A DNA stretch of 64,000 nucleotides from Chelonoidis abingdonii (taxonomy: Eukaryota > Chordata > Testudines > Testudinidae). Where the stretch lies: positions 43,398,400 through 43,462,399 of the forward strand of contig NC_133774.1 in NCBI RefSeq assembly GCF_003597395.2, read 5' to 3'. The notes under the pieces were generated by a model. The model was not told the DNA's origin, ran no database searches, and saw nothing but the letters and a program-made list of their open reading frames with translations. The position numbers and the translations under genes are program-made. Of this stretch, positions 46,366-57,272 are shown piece after piece (the stretch's first letter is position 1; every line of letters begins with the position of its first letter).

Positions 46366-47604
46366 ATGGAGCCCGCTCAGCTCACCACTGCTCTTGTAAG
46401 CATTGTCAACACCTCGCATATTACCCTGCAGTATGTGCAGAACCTGACTAGGAGTCGCCAGCACAAGGATGATTGTGAGGAGGACATGGATACGTACATT
46501 TCTGAAAGCACCAGATGTGGCAGTTGGGACATAATTGCAGGGGAATGCCGATTTTGGGTCCGGCAAACAAACACAGACAGGTGGGACCTCATAGTGTTGC
46601 AGGTATGTGGTGATTCCTAGTGGCTGCAAAACTTTCGCATGCATAAGGCTACTTTCCTGGAACTTTGTAAGTTGCTTTCCCCCACTCTGAAACGCATGAA
46701 TACCAAGATGAGAACTGCCCTGACAGTTAAGAAGCGAGTGGCGATAGACCTGTGGAAGCTTGCAACATCTGACTGTTACTGATCAGTTCGGAATCAATTT
46801 GGAGTGGGCAAATCTACCGTGAGGGCTGTTGTGATCCAAATAGCCAATGCAATCACTGACTTTCTGCTAACAAGGGTAATGACTCTGGGAAATGTGCAGG
46901 TCATAGTGGATGGCTTTGCTGCAGTGGGGTTCCCTAATTGTGGCGGGACGATAGACAGAACGCATATCCCCATCTTGGCACCAGACCACCTTGCCAACCA
47001 GTATGTAAACCGTAAGGGATACTTCTCTATGGTGCTGCAAGCACTGGTGGATCACAAGGGACGTTTCATCAACATCAGAGTGGGATGGGTGGGAAAAGTA
47101 CATGACACTTGCATCTTTAGGAACTCTGGACTGTTGTAGCAGCTGTAAGAAGGGACTTACTTCCCAGACCAGAAAATTACTGTTCGGGATGTTGAAATGC
47201 CAATAGTTATCCTTGGGGACCTAGCCTGCCTCTTGCTTCCATGGCTCATGAAGCCATACACAGGCAGCCTGGAGAATAGTATGGAGCAGTTCAACTGTAG
47301 GCTGAGCAAGTGCAGAATGGTGATAGGATGTGCCTTTGGATGTTTAAAAGCTCACTGGTGCTGTTTGCTGACTAGGTTAAGCCTCAGCGCAACCAATATT
47401 CCTATTATTGCTGCTTGTTGTGCTCTCCTTAATATCTGTGAGAGTAAGGGGGAGATGTTTATGGCAGGGTGGGAGGTAGAGGCAAATTGTCTGGTGGCTG
47501 ATTTTGAGCAGCCAGACACCAGTGTGATTAGAGCACAGCTAGGCACTCTGTACATCAGAGAGTCTTTGAAAACCAGTTTCATGATTAGCCACGCGATGGT
47601 GTGA
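46366..47604 (+). pseudogene. Harbinger transposase, one frame with four stops
   Basis: The cut-and-join enzyme of the element. A single frame of 413 codons runs from MEPAQLTTAL to the end without any frameshift, but it has four in-frame stops: TAG near 46618, TGA near 46780, and TAG and TAA near 47137-47148. The blocks are in family order: a helix-turn-helix-like region with FGVGKSTVRAVV (residues about 145-156), FPNCGGTIDRTHIPI (first Asp at 46954-46956, with R where G is usual), FSMVLQALVDHKGRF, then GKVHDTCIFRNS (second Asp at 47104-47106), and MPIVILGD. The third acidic residue is lost: RMVIGCAFG has Gly (47326-47328) where Glu stands in this family. An AATAAA lies about 95 bp beyond the stop. 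The lack of frameshifts suggests a fairly young or long-maintained copy. Confidence 0.85.
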
Positions 47605-47698
47605 CAGTTGTGTGTGTTTCTCCTTGATGCAAACCTGCCCCCTTTGTTGATTTTTAATTCCCTGTGAACCAACCACCCTTCAATCAGCTGGCAAAGGA

Positions 47699-47704
47699 AA
47701 TAAA
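47699..47704 (+). terminator. Polyadenylation signal AATAAA of the transposase
   Basis: AATAAA at 47699-47704, about 95 bp after the transposase stop and followed by a T-rich run, is the likely 3' processing signal. Confidence 0.55.
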
Positions 47705-47842
47705 GTCACTATTGTTTTGAAACCATTCATTCTTTCTTTCTTTTCTTTCTTAATTTAAAAAAAAAAAGGGATCTGACAAGGTAGCCGGGGTGGGCTGGGG
47801 GATGAGGGAAGGACAAGACCACATTTTTGATCTGTGATGTGG

Positions 47843-49665
47843 CTACAATAAGCACTGTTTTAATGACAGTCTTCTGTCACTTGGGCCGTCCTCTGGAGCA
47901 GAGTGGCTGGGTGCCCGGAGCCTCCCCACTATGTTCTCAGGCATCTGGGTGAGGAGGATATGGGGAGGAGGTCAAGTGGTTATACAGTGGATGCAGCGGC
48001 GGTCTGTGCTCTTGGAGCTGCAGAAAAGGCAACACCAGATGCGTGATCATGTCAGTTTGCTCCCCCATTAGCCTCAGCATTGCTTCCTGCCTCTTCTCAT
48101 CCTGCTCACTTAATGCTTTCCTGGTCTCTGTCACTGAATGCCTCCATGCATTCAGCTGTGCTCTATCAGTGCGGGAGGACTACATGAGCTCGGAAAACAT
48201 ATCATCCCAAGTGCGTGTTTTTTTTTTTGTTGTTTTTTTTTTTTGCCTTCTAATCTGCAATAACCTCAGGAATGGCAATGGTAGGGGGAACATAGAAACA
48301 TTTGCACCTGCAGGGGGATAAAAGAGAGAGTAGAATTTAAGAAGATACATTTCTGAGAACGAGAGAGACTCTTTCACAGTAAATCAAGCAATTCATAGCA
48401 GACAGCACATATGCTTTAGGTACACAGTCACATTTTGGCTTTTATATTGAGCGCCTGTCAGTATGGTGACACATCACACATGGGTGGGCAATGGAATTTG
48501 GTTTCCAGGCAGCCGTGGTAAGCCAAAGGGTACATGGGGTTGGCTTCTTCCACCTTCATAACATGTGGGAATGGTTTCAAGCTCCAGCACCCTCCTTTCC
48601 CATGGCAAACCCAACCAGTATTGTTTGCTATTTAAAAGGAGGGGCTGCAGTTTTGGGTTGGATGTGCAGCACACCTCTCCCCCCACCCCACTATGTGGCT
48701 ATTTGCCAGGATGATCCCTTTTAGCCAAGTGCAAACAGCCCAGCGTGAATGAGGTCCTTTTACTGTTTCCTTACAAAAATTCCCCTATTTCAACCAGATA
48801 ACCATAAATTATATCACTTTCCTGTGGCTAACACAGAAAGATATATATAGACCAAATGTTGCTTGTATGCAACCAAAGCCCAGGACCATTCACTGTCATG
48901 CTTTGTGCTGCAATGATTCCTGACTATTTACTACTGGCTTGGCGCGGTAAAGTGTCCTACCGTGGAGGATGAAATAAGGCAGCCCTCTCCAGAAACCTTC
49001 TGCAGAGGCTTTCAGAGTACCGCCAAAAGAGCTTCATAGAGATATCCCTGGATGATTCCTGCTCCATCCCCAGACACGTTAACAGACTTTTCCAATAACT
49101 GTACTGGCCGCGAAAGCATCCTGATTCTTCAGGGCATCTCAAACATTGAACACAACCCCTGTAGGGTAGTTACAAATGTGCACTCCCAGAGGTGCCTCTC
49201 CACTTCAGAGTCCAGGAACCCCCTTGGGAAGGTATTGGCTGCAGGGTGATGAAAAAGTCCTGGCTGCTGGGGAGAACGGATTCTCACCTTGTCTGCTGCA
49301 TATTCTTCTCCTTCTTCTCCTCCCTGTTGCATTAGACTCCCCCCTTACAGGTATCCACGAATAGTGGTGGGGTAGTGGTAGGGTCTCCCGCTGCCCAAAT
49401 ACCATGCAGCTAATCATAGAAGCGGCATGTATGGGGCTCTGATCCAGAGTGACCGTTTGCCTTCTTTGTCTTTTGGTAGGCATGCCTAAGCTCCTTAACT
49501 TTCATGCGGCACTGCTGTGTGTCCCAGGTGTAGCCTGTCTCCCCCATGCCCTGTGTGATTTTGGCATATATATGGGCTTTTCTTCTTTTTTATCAGAGTT
49601 CTGCCTGCAGAGGTTCTTCTCTCCATACAGCAGTCAGATCCAGTGTCTCCTGTTCGGCCCATTTC
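47843..49665 (-). pseudogene. Myb/SANT-like partner gene of Harbinger, two exons, broken
   Basis: In Harbinger elements this protein binds DNA and assists the transposase. The first exon (about 49665 to 49332, minus) opens WAEQETLDLTAVWREE, is cut by two adjacent stops, then reads AHIYAKITQGMGETGY, CRMKVKELRHAYQKTKKANG and SGSEPHTCRFYD before another stop where Glu is expected. The second exon (about 48345 to 47843) reads LLQIRRQKKK, a basic nuclear-localisation-like patch, then TWDDMFSELM, a stop, SSRTDRAQLNAWRHSVTETR and QEAMLRLMGEQTDM. A final piece in another frame ends RRLSLKQC before a stop at 47843. The start of the gene is deleted; sequence upstream is leader-like. Confidence 0.7.
48350..49325. 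other. Interior of Harbinger element between Myb exons
   Basis: Likely intron of the Myb gene on the minus strand. No coding blocks recognised on either strand. Confidence 0.4.
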
Positions 49666-50119
49666 CCAAATGGGAAATGAAATTCAAAATTTCCCAGGGC
49701 TTTTCATGTGTAGCTGGCTAGTGCATCAGAGTTGAAAGTGCTATCCAGAGCGGTCACATTGGAGCACCTTGGCATAACTCCCGAAGGCCAATACCGTCAA
49801 ATTGCATCTGCACTACCCCCAAATTTGACTGAACAAGGTCGATTTTTAGCGCTACTCCCCTCGCCAGAGAAGAGTACAGCAGTTGATTTTAAGAGCCCTT
49901 TAGGCCAACGGAACAGGGTTGGTTGTGTGGACACATTGCTTATAAAATCTACCTAAGGTGGCTAAATTCGACCTAACCTTATAGTGTAGTCCAGGGCTTC
50001 ATTAAAACTATGCTTAGATAGGTTGTTTTTCCTCAAAGCATTTTGTCAAAAAAAAAAATCAGATTCAAATACAAAAAATCTTTTTTTTTTTTTTTAAATC
50101 ATTGATTTTTATTCACCCT

Positions 50120-51241
50120 TTAAGTGGTCAGTTTGCAGAATGGAGAGCGGTAAATAGTGGTGTCCCCTGAGGATATGTATTGAGACCTTCTGTTCAACAT
50201 ACTAATCAGTAATCTGGAAAAAGGGGTAAAGAGTGAGCTGGCAAAATTTGCAGTTGATACAAAAGTACTCAAGATACTTAAGTCCAAAGCAGACTGCAAA
50301 GAGTTACAAAGGGATCTCACAAAACTGGGGGACTGGGCTTCAAAATGACATATGAAATTCAGTGTTGATAAATGCAAAGTAATGCACATTGGAAAACATA
50401 ATCCCAACTATACCTACAAAACGATGGGGGTATAACTTAGCTGTTACCGCTAAAAAAAGGAGACCTTGGAGTCATTGTGGATAGTTCTCTGAGAACATCC
50501 ACTCAATGTGTAGTGGCAGTCAAAAAAAAGCTAACAGTGTTGGGAATCATTAAGAAAGTGATAATATGATATTTTCTGTCTTATTATCTCTGTGTATAAA
50601 TCAGGTATGCCCAGATCTTGAATACTTCTTGCAGATGTGGTCACCCGATCTCAGAAATGACGTATTGAAGTTTGCAAAGGTTCAGAAAAGGGCAACAAAA
50701 ATTATTAGGCTTCCTTATGATGACAGATTAGTAGGACTGGGACTTTTCAGCTTGGGAAAGAGATGACTACGGGGGGGGGATGTGATTTGATATCTATAAA
50801 ATCATGACTGCTGTGGAGAAAGTAAATAAGGAAGTGTTGTTGACTCCTTCTCATAACACAAGAACCTAGGGGTCACCAAATGAAATTAATAGGCATCAGG
50901 TTTAAAACAAAAGGAAGTATTTTTTCATGCAATGCTCAGTCAATCCGTGGAGCTCTTTGCCAGAGGATGTTGTGAAGGCCAAGATTATAATAGGGTTCAA
51001 AGAAGAACTAGATAAATTCATGGAGGATAGGTTCATCAATGGCTATTAGCCCGGATGGACAGAGATGGTGTCTCTAACCGCTGTTTGCCAGAAGCTAGGA
51101 ATGAGCAACAGGGAATGGATCACTTGATAACCTGTTCTGTTCATTCTCTCTGGGGCACCTGGCATTGGCCACTGTCAAAACAGAGGACACTGGTTTGATG
51201 GACCTTTGGTCTGACCCAGTATGGCCATTTTTATATTCTTA
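50120..51241 (+). mobile_element. CR1 LINE, 3' part
   Basis: Begins in the reverse transcriptase (GVP-type GTGTCCCCTGAGGATATGT near 50159). It passes through a segment reading GDLGVIVDSSLRTSTQC, then VAVKKKLTVLGIIKK (50461-50560), and ends with the typical CR1 3' region: TTTGATGGACCTTTGGTCTGACCCAGTATGGCC, finishing TTATATTCTTA. It is 5'-truncated and carries stops and indels. It differs from the CR1 copy at 23.4 kb in 3' end type, so two CR1 subfamilies are present. Confidence 0.8.
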
Positions 51242-51370
51242 AAAACTAACATACAGTTGTCTCTACTCTTTACTGGACCTAAAGAGAACAGAAACAAATG
51301 AAGTGCTTTGCATATTCTTGTCTTTTTTTATTGTTTCTTTTGCTTTTTTGATTGGTTTTTAAAAGACTTA

Positions 51371-51515
51371 CTAGCTAGCAAGTCAGTGTTGTGAAAAGTG
51401 ATATTTGTATGTTTGTTAATATAACTTTTTATAATAGCAGACTTGCTAGTTAGCTGAGAGGCAGTAAAAAGTATTAACAAACATACAAATGACACTTTTC
51501 ACAATATACTTGCTT
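51371..51515. repeat. Inverted repeat, arms about 33 bp
   Basis: TTGTGAAAAGTG and TTTGTATGTTTGTTAATA (51389-51421) face TTAACAAACATACAAATGACACTTTTCACAA (to 51504), with about 50 bases between. Outside, CTAGCTAGCAAG and CTTGCTTAG also face each other. It could be an RNA hairpin of about 115 nt or the remnant of a small foldback. Confidence 0.7.
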
Positions 51516-51979
51516 AGCCCTGGCAAGCAGAGGGGAGAAATTAAGATCTGTATGGGGAGGTGGATTGGGAGGCAACAGGGGCCAGGGGTTATGGGGGTCT
51601 GAGTGAGGCAGTGGGTGCCTGTGGGATAGATGGGGGGCTGAGTGAGGCAGTAGGGACCAGATGCAGGGAGGTAGGTGGATGAGAGGTCGGGGGCGGGCAG
51701 CAGGGGGGTAGTAGTGATGGGATGGTGATGAGCCTGAAGCTGGAGCCTGGGGGCAGAGGACACAGTGGAGACCAGGAGCGATGGAGGTGAAAGGGTGGAG
51801 TGCAGGGTTGGCACCCTCTGCTGTGCAGCTGGGAATGGGGGCCAGAGCCTGCGGCCTCATTGCCGGGATATAGAGCATACCACCTGCCATGCCAGGGCGG
51901 AAGCTGGAAGCCCAAGCCCCACTGCCCCCAGGAAGCTGGGGAACTCACACTGGCTGCCTGCTTCTTCTGTGTTTTGTGG
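51516..51979. other. G-rich stretch before a hAT element
   Basis: Purine-rich plus strand (many GGGGG and GAGGCAGTGGG words; for example 51600-51650 holds two similar units GGGGGTCTGAGTGAGGCAGT and GGGGGCTGAGTGAGGCAGTA). Likely part of a GC-rich repeat. The open frames on both strands have biased composition and no domain. Confidence 0.4.
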
Positions 51980-51987
51980 TTCTAGAG

Positions 51988-52921
51988 CAGGGGTCTCAAA
52001 CACATGGGCCGCATGCGGCCCACAAAGTTATTTTCTGCGACCCACAAGCTCCTCACAGCCCCTCTGCCATCCCCCGGCGTTTACCTAGAGCGGCTCTGCC
52101 CGGTGTGCACTGGAAACCCAAACCCCACTGCCCCCAGGAAGCAGGAAGAATGTGGGAGGGGAGAGGCGCAGGGGCGTCTGTGGATGTTGCTTCAGGCACC
52201 ACCTCCAACCGCTCCCATTGGTTACGGTTCCCCATTCCTGGCCAATGGGAGCTGCTGGGGGAGGTGACTGAAGCAACAGCAACACATGCCCTGTGCCTCT
52301 CTTCCCCCACATTTGTTCCGCTTCCCAGAGCAGCACAGGGGCGGGGCAGGCAGGCAGGGGTCCTGCCCTGCCCCCAGTGCGTGCCGGACCAGAGCCCCCT
52401 CGAACCCTTCCTGCTCCTCAGCCCAATGTCTTGATCCCCCCTGCTGCACCCAGCACCCCTGCCCTGAGCCACCTGCTGCACCCTGCACCCGACCTCCTGC
52501 CCTGCACCCCTCCTGCACCCCAGTCCCCTTCCCTGAGCCCTCTCCTGCACCCTGACTCCCTGCCCTGAATCCACTGCCACACCACGCACCCCTCCTGCAC
52601 CCCATCCCAATGTCCTGAGCCCCCGCCGCACCCCTTCTGCACCCTGCCCCCCTGCCCCAACACCCTGCTGCACCTCTCATTCCTCCTGCACCCCACACCC
52701 CAACTCCCTGCCCTGAGCCCCTGCCATACCCCTCCTGCACCCCCAGGGGGCAGGGAGGAGGTGGAGTTGGAATGGTGGCGACGCAGGGGCGGGGCTTCAT
52801 GGAAGGGGTGGAGTGGGGCAGGGCCGAGGGTGATGGTGGGGGAGGTGTCAGTAATGAGGCCCTCGGGCCAATGTACTAGTCCTCATGTGGCCCTTGTGGT
52901 CATTTGACTTTGAGACCACTG
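51988..52921. mobile_element. GC-rich hAT element, 934 bp, perfect target duplication
   Basis: It starts CAGGGGTCTCAAACACATGG and ends CTTTGAGACCACTG, inverted termini. TTCTAGAG flanks both sides (51980-51987 and 52922-52929). Inside, GCTCCCATTGG (52211-52221) faces CCAATGGGAGC (52242-52252), and a C-rich quasi-repeat of CCTGCACCCC and CCCTGAGCCCC words fills about 52430-52740. The long frames on both strands (up to 206 codons) are low-complexity by-products. It has no transposase. Confidence 0.85.
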
Positions 52922-53112
52922 TTCTAGAGAGAGGCAGGTCCAAACCTCTGCTGATGGGCCCAGGGAAGGTGCTGCTGCTGCTTCTCCTCCCCCGCCCCCA
53001 ATCGGTGCCCAGAAGGCAGCCACCAGGGACTTTTAGTGCAGCTACAGCATGTGCGAAACACTGTTTTAGAGCCACTTAAAGTAGCTTCATTATTTCCTCT
53101 CAGTCATTGTAG

Positions 53113-53133
53113 CCCCCCCCCCCCCCCCCCCCC
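53113..53133 (+). repeat. Poly-C tract, 21 bases
   Basis: Uninterrupted run of C, likely length-variable and prone to sequencing error. Confidence 0.85.
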
Positions 53134-54084
53134 AATAGCAGTCAATTCACCAAGGTAAGTTTGGGAGTTGACTCTTGCATTGGAATCCCACTGCTATATT
53201 TTCCAAATTACCTTAGGGAGAATGACTGTCAAACTCTTTTTTTGTTCTCAGATGTCAAGAAATAGTGCTACCTCTTATCCCCATTTGTCTAGGGTTGGTA
53301 GTCCAGTCCAGTGTTTCAGGAAAAAGAAATGTTAAAGTTAGCAAACATTTTGGTATTTTCATGTCCTGCCCCCTGCTTTTTATTAAAGACATCATTTTGG
53401 TTCTGATTAGTCAGTTATGATGTAGTGTAAAGGGAACAAGGTGATTCTCAGAAAGGAGGCAGTCTCCCCTTATGGGATGCTTGAGGGGAAACAAAACTCC
53501 TTGACACCTAAACCAAAAATCTCAAAACATTTTGGACGGTATTGGATACTGTATCACAATTATTTTTCATTTATTTTCTTTTAAAACTAAGTCCAATGAG
53601 AATAAATCTAGTTGGGATTCATTGAAGTTGGTGAATTCTTTAGCTAATTGCCTTGAGGAAAGTAGGTCTTCACATGATTTATGTAAATCACTACACTCAA
53701 GTAATGTGAAGAAACTTATAATTATCTGGAACTGGAATCTGTATTGGAGGACAAAGAGAATTGAATATGAATATTTTCTTCAAAGCAGCCAAGGGAGTGC
53801 ACAACCCAAGCTTTTCTGCTGTGATAAAAACCTCTTAAAACAGCTAATAGAAATGCCCAGGTAAAGGTGCAGAATACTTTGTCAGCTTTCAGCGAGAAGG
53901 GAAGGTGCAGGGGAATGGTTTTAAAATAAGCTCTAAACTGAATGGAATATTTCTGTGTAGCTGGCGTACTGTGCCTGGTGAGACATTGTGGCATGGAATT
54001 TGAGTATATTCCAACACTGGGTACTTGTACGCTTTTGTTTCGTACCCAGTTCTAGCTTTGTGTATCTCAGAAGCATACAAGGCC
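53134..54084. other. Gene-free stretch, nothing recognised
   Basis: AT-rich; a 110-codon frame at 53532-53864 has no recognised domain. It might be part of the retroelement whose end follows. Confidence 0.35.
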
Positions 54085-54290
54085 AAAAGTTTGACCCTAT
54101 CTTCCAGCATCAGAGCTTATTGCCTCAAAGCTGTGGCAGCTTCATGCGCAGAAAGATAGCATGTCAAGCAGCCACCTGGTCATCTAATCGGACCACCTTC
54201 AAAATTCTCAAAGCTGGATATCCAGCCATCATCTGATGCTGCCTTTAACAGATGGATACTCCTTGCTGTAGCATCTCAGTAACTATTAAG
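54085..54290 (+). pseudogene. Tyrosine-recombinase C-terminus relic
   Basis: Two plus-strand frames together show AYCLKAVAASCA, then QAATWSSNRTTFKIL (54156-54200), then DAAFNRWILLAV. The order and wording resemble the end of DIRS or related tyrosine recombinases; the DIRS element downstream has QAATWASEHTFAKHY at the equivalent place. Stops and frameshifts are present. It lies outside the DIRS inverted repeats, so it is probably a separate copy's 3' end. Confidence 0.4.
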
Positions 54291-54442
54291 AAAAGATTAT
54301 CCCCTTTTGCTTGTGTACATAGCCATATATAGTCTGTTTCCTCCCCCTCCAAGTGTCTAACTCCTTGGCTGGGCTCGGGGGTGGGGCGGGGGCGGGTGGC
54401 AGAAAAACTGGAACTGGGCTGTCATAGGAGTTTCTCTAACTC

Positions 54443-54646
54443 TGTGCTCCTGGTGGAATTTTTATGTCTGTACTGTTACAGACGTACTTGCTGACAGGTA
54501 GTATGAAATAAATTACTAAAATAAATGAAATTGGCATGGTTATATAGTGCTATTTTGACAAATAAAATATCCAGACTTTTTTGCAGAATTTTAAAATACT
54601 ATGTGCTGAATTTTTTATTTGTTGGTGCAGAATTCCCCCAGGAGTA
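54443..54646. mobile_element. Small MITE with CTCCTGG... / ...CCAGGAGTA ends
   Basis: It opens GTGCTCCTGGTGGAATTTTTA and closes GTGCAGAATTCCCCCAGGAGTA, inverted ends. It is AT-rich inside with no coding capacity. Family and target duplication not determined. Confidence 0.45.
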
Positions 54647-54709
54647 CTTCATGAAGAATCTTGTTCTCATTTGAATCAAGACTTCTTTGGGTTTTTTTCT
54701 AAATAGACT

Positions 54710-54905
54710 TCTTGCTCTTCTACGAGAGCTGTCCCTGTGGGTGCTCCACTCCAGCTGCTGATGCGTCCCTGTGCCTTCGCTCGGAGATTTGTACAGCAGT
54801 ACCTGTGCGGGCAGCGCATGCACGCTGTCTGCGTCATGTGCTGCTGGTGCCTTAACAGCGTGTGCGTGGCCCTGACTCCTCAGGTCCTTCTCTACCATCC
54901 CTGGC
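54710..54905 (+). repeat. DIRS left inverted terminal repeat
   Basis: CTGTGGGTGCTCCACTCCAG and GGTGCCTTAACAGCGTG...CTGACTCCTCAGGTCCTTCTCTAC are the mirror of the right repeat, with substitutions. Confidence 0.75.
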
Positions 54906-56146
54906 CTGAGACGGAGCTCAGTGGTCCCACTCAAATTTTTTTTTTCACTTTTGGATAGTTATGTTAAAATGTATCTGACTAAAATAGTATACTATTTCCT
55001 TCTACCCTTTGTTCTCTTCTCCCCCCAGCCCCCCAAAATATTTGTTCCTCCCGGTTAGTTAGGGACTTTAAGTTTTGCCTGCCTCCCCAGGCTTTAAGAG
55101 ATGACTACATGCAGAGAGACCATCCCTATTTCTGATGACCATTCTCAATGCATCTGCTGTTTGGGGGAATTCCATGTCCCCCCAAAATGTGCCCATTGTA
55201 GCAAGCTGAAGCCAAGGCACGAAAGGACAGAGACCTGAGGCTTACGTTAATTCTGATTGAAAAGTCCCTCAGATTCGCATCTGATCCAGGACGAGTCCTC
55301 CTCATGACAGACCTCTTAAGTCCAGTAAGGACAAAAAATTGGCAAAAATAGAGACCAGTTTTTGTCACCTCACAGGAACCAGACTGCCTCCAAACGACCC
55401 CTGAGCAGGTCTGTCTCGTCCGTGCCGACTGCACCGCAGCTCAGCACATACGATGCTCCGGGCATCTCCGGCGCCGTCCACGCTCCAGCTGCCGCTGATA
55501 CACACCACTCTGGTGCCGAGTCCAATGACTTGAAGTTACTGGCCTCTTCTACCATGGCACTGCCTAGCACTGCAAAGGACTCAATGCTACCTGAGGCACA
55601 CTTGTCTGTGCTGCAGACAACCACTATGAAAGTCTTGGCACCAACTCCTCAACCACCTCCGACACACATGTTGCCACACCAGTCGCACCAACTGACCCTG
55701 CAGTCCCATCGCTGCACTCGGTGGAATACCCATCAGCACCATCTACATCGGCACCGCAGTTTCATCACCAAAGGGATTTGCTTGTTTCACCAACCCCTGA
55801 ATCTCCTTTACTGGGTTTTGATGTCTCACCGTACCGACAATTATCCCTTCTCACTTTTCTAGTGACGATGAAGTAGAGGGTTTTTTTTTGTTTGTTTTTT
55901 TTAACCACACCACTGCTCCCCACTCAACACACCTACTAATGCTGGACCAATAAGATCAAGGTCCTCATATGGCAGAGACTTACCATCCCGGTATGGGCAC
56001 CATTGGATGGGACCGCCCATCCCCTTCCCCAGACAATGGCATTATTGGAACCATGGGGGTCCTACAGGAGACATCACACTAGTCGACACAGCCCAATCAG
56101 CCCACCAAATCTCCTCCTCAACCGGTATACCTTTGTGATGGACATA

Positions 56147-56670
56147 CAGTAACTCCTCACTTAATGTCGTCCTGTTTAACATTGTTTCATTATGTCGCTG
56201 ATCTATTAGAGAACATGCTCATTTAAAGTTGTGCAGTGCTCTCTTATAATGTTGTTTGGCAGCTGCCTGCTTTGTCCACTGCTAACAGGAAGAGTAGCCC
56301 GTTGGAGTTAGCTGGTGGGAGCTTGGAATGAGGGTGGGCTGGTAGGGCTAAGTTCCCTGTGCAGCGGCAGCTGCCCAGCAGGCTATCAATTGCCAGGCAG
56401 TTCAGATATTCACCCCCCTCCCCCCCCCGCGCCCTAACACACACTGCTATATGCTGCTCCTGCCCTCTGCTTCTGAGCTGCTTCTGAGAGCCTCCTGCTT
56501 GCTGTGCACGGGGTGGGGGAAAGAGGAATGCTGATGTCAGGGGGAACATGACAGGGCTCGGTATGGAGGGAGCTTTCTGGGAACAGCTGCTGTCTCAGCT
56601 TGCTGATCTACTTAAAAAGGCAGTGTACTTAAAGGGGCAATGCATATCTCATAGACGAGGGGTGTGTGTG

Positions 56671-56736
<66 letters not shown>

Positions 56737-57272
56737 TGTGTGTCTGTGTCTCACACACACATGCACCTCACAGCACTTTGGAAAGTGGAGGGAGTGGTGC
56801 GCACCAGTGGGACAGAGTGGGTTTATCATCATGTTCAGTTTCCACCGGGAATGTTTGCAACCACTGCCATGCATCTGTTGTCTCCTCCCACCATTTGTGC
56901 TGCCTTGTAGAGTGAGAGACTACATTAATGATGTGTTAACCCTTGAGGGCTCAGCTGAGTGCTAGTTGGTCATTTAGCAGGAAGGCATTCCCTGGGAAAT
57001 ATCCCACCCTCTGACTCCACCACCTCAACCAAGCTTCACAGTCGTCATTGCTGTGTACAGTATTAACTTGTTTGTTTAAAACTTGTGCTGTGTGCATGTG
57101 TGTGAACATAAAATGTCTTTTGTCTGGTGAAAAAAATTTCTCTGGAACCTAATCCCTCCGCCCCGCTTGATTTACATTAATTCTTATGCGAAAATTGGAT
57201 TAGCCTAACATCGTTTTGCTTAAAGTAGCATTTTTCAGGAGCATGACTACAGTGTTAAGTGAGGAGTTACTG
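56147..57272. mobile_element. Tigger-like DNA transposon nested in DIRS
   Basis: It opens CAGTAACTCCTCACTTAATG and closes GTTAAGTGAGGAGTTACTG, inverted termini, with TA on each side (56145-56146 and 57273-57274). A TA target and CAG ends fit the Tc1/mariner, Tigger branch. It contains AT-rich subterminal parts, a compound microsatellite and no recognisable transposase. It is younger than the DIRS gene it interrupts. Confidence 0.75.
56662..56760. repeat. Compound (GT)n(CT)n(CA)n microsatellite
   Basis: About nine GT, eleven CT and seventeen CA units in a row, then GGTGTGTGTCTGTGTCTCACACACAC. GT and CA parts can pair, so the tract can fold. Frames through it that read His-Thr or Cys-Val repeats are artefacts. 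Confidence 0.9.

Larger units (their letters stand above)
46090..49996 (+). mobile_element. PIF/Harbinger transposon, nearly full gene set
   Basis: The right end reads CTTATAGTGTAGTCCAGGGC (to 49996), the inverted form of the GGCCCTGGTCTAC-type terminus. The left terminus is not found; recognisable leader begins near 46090 (CCACTAAGCTCCATTAAGTC), so the extreme left end is lost. The transposase frame (46366-47604, +) and a two-part Myb/SANT gene (49665-47843, -) converge. AATAAA at 47699-47704 follows the transposase. The same convergent plan is seen in the old element at 6324-10322. Confidence 0.8.

Noticed and set aside
52053..52800. Frames of up to 206 codons with Gly/Cys/Gln-rich repeats
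   Set aside because: They come from the C-rich quasi-repeat in the hAT element at 51988-52921 and are not protein genes.
56548..56965. Frames with His-Thr or Cys-Val repeats
   Set aside because: Translation of a GT/CT/CA microsatellite.
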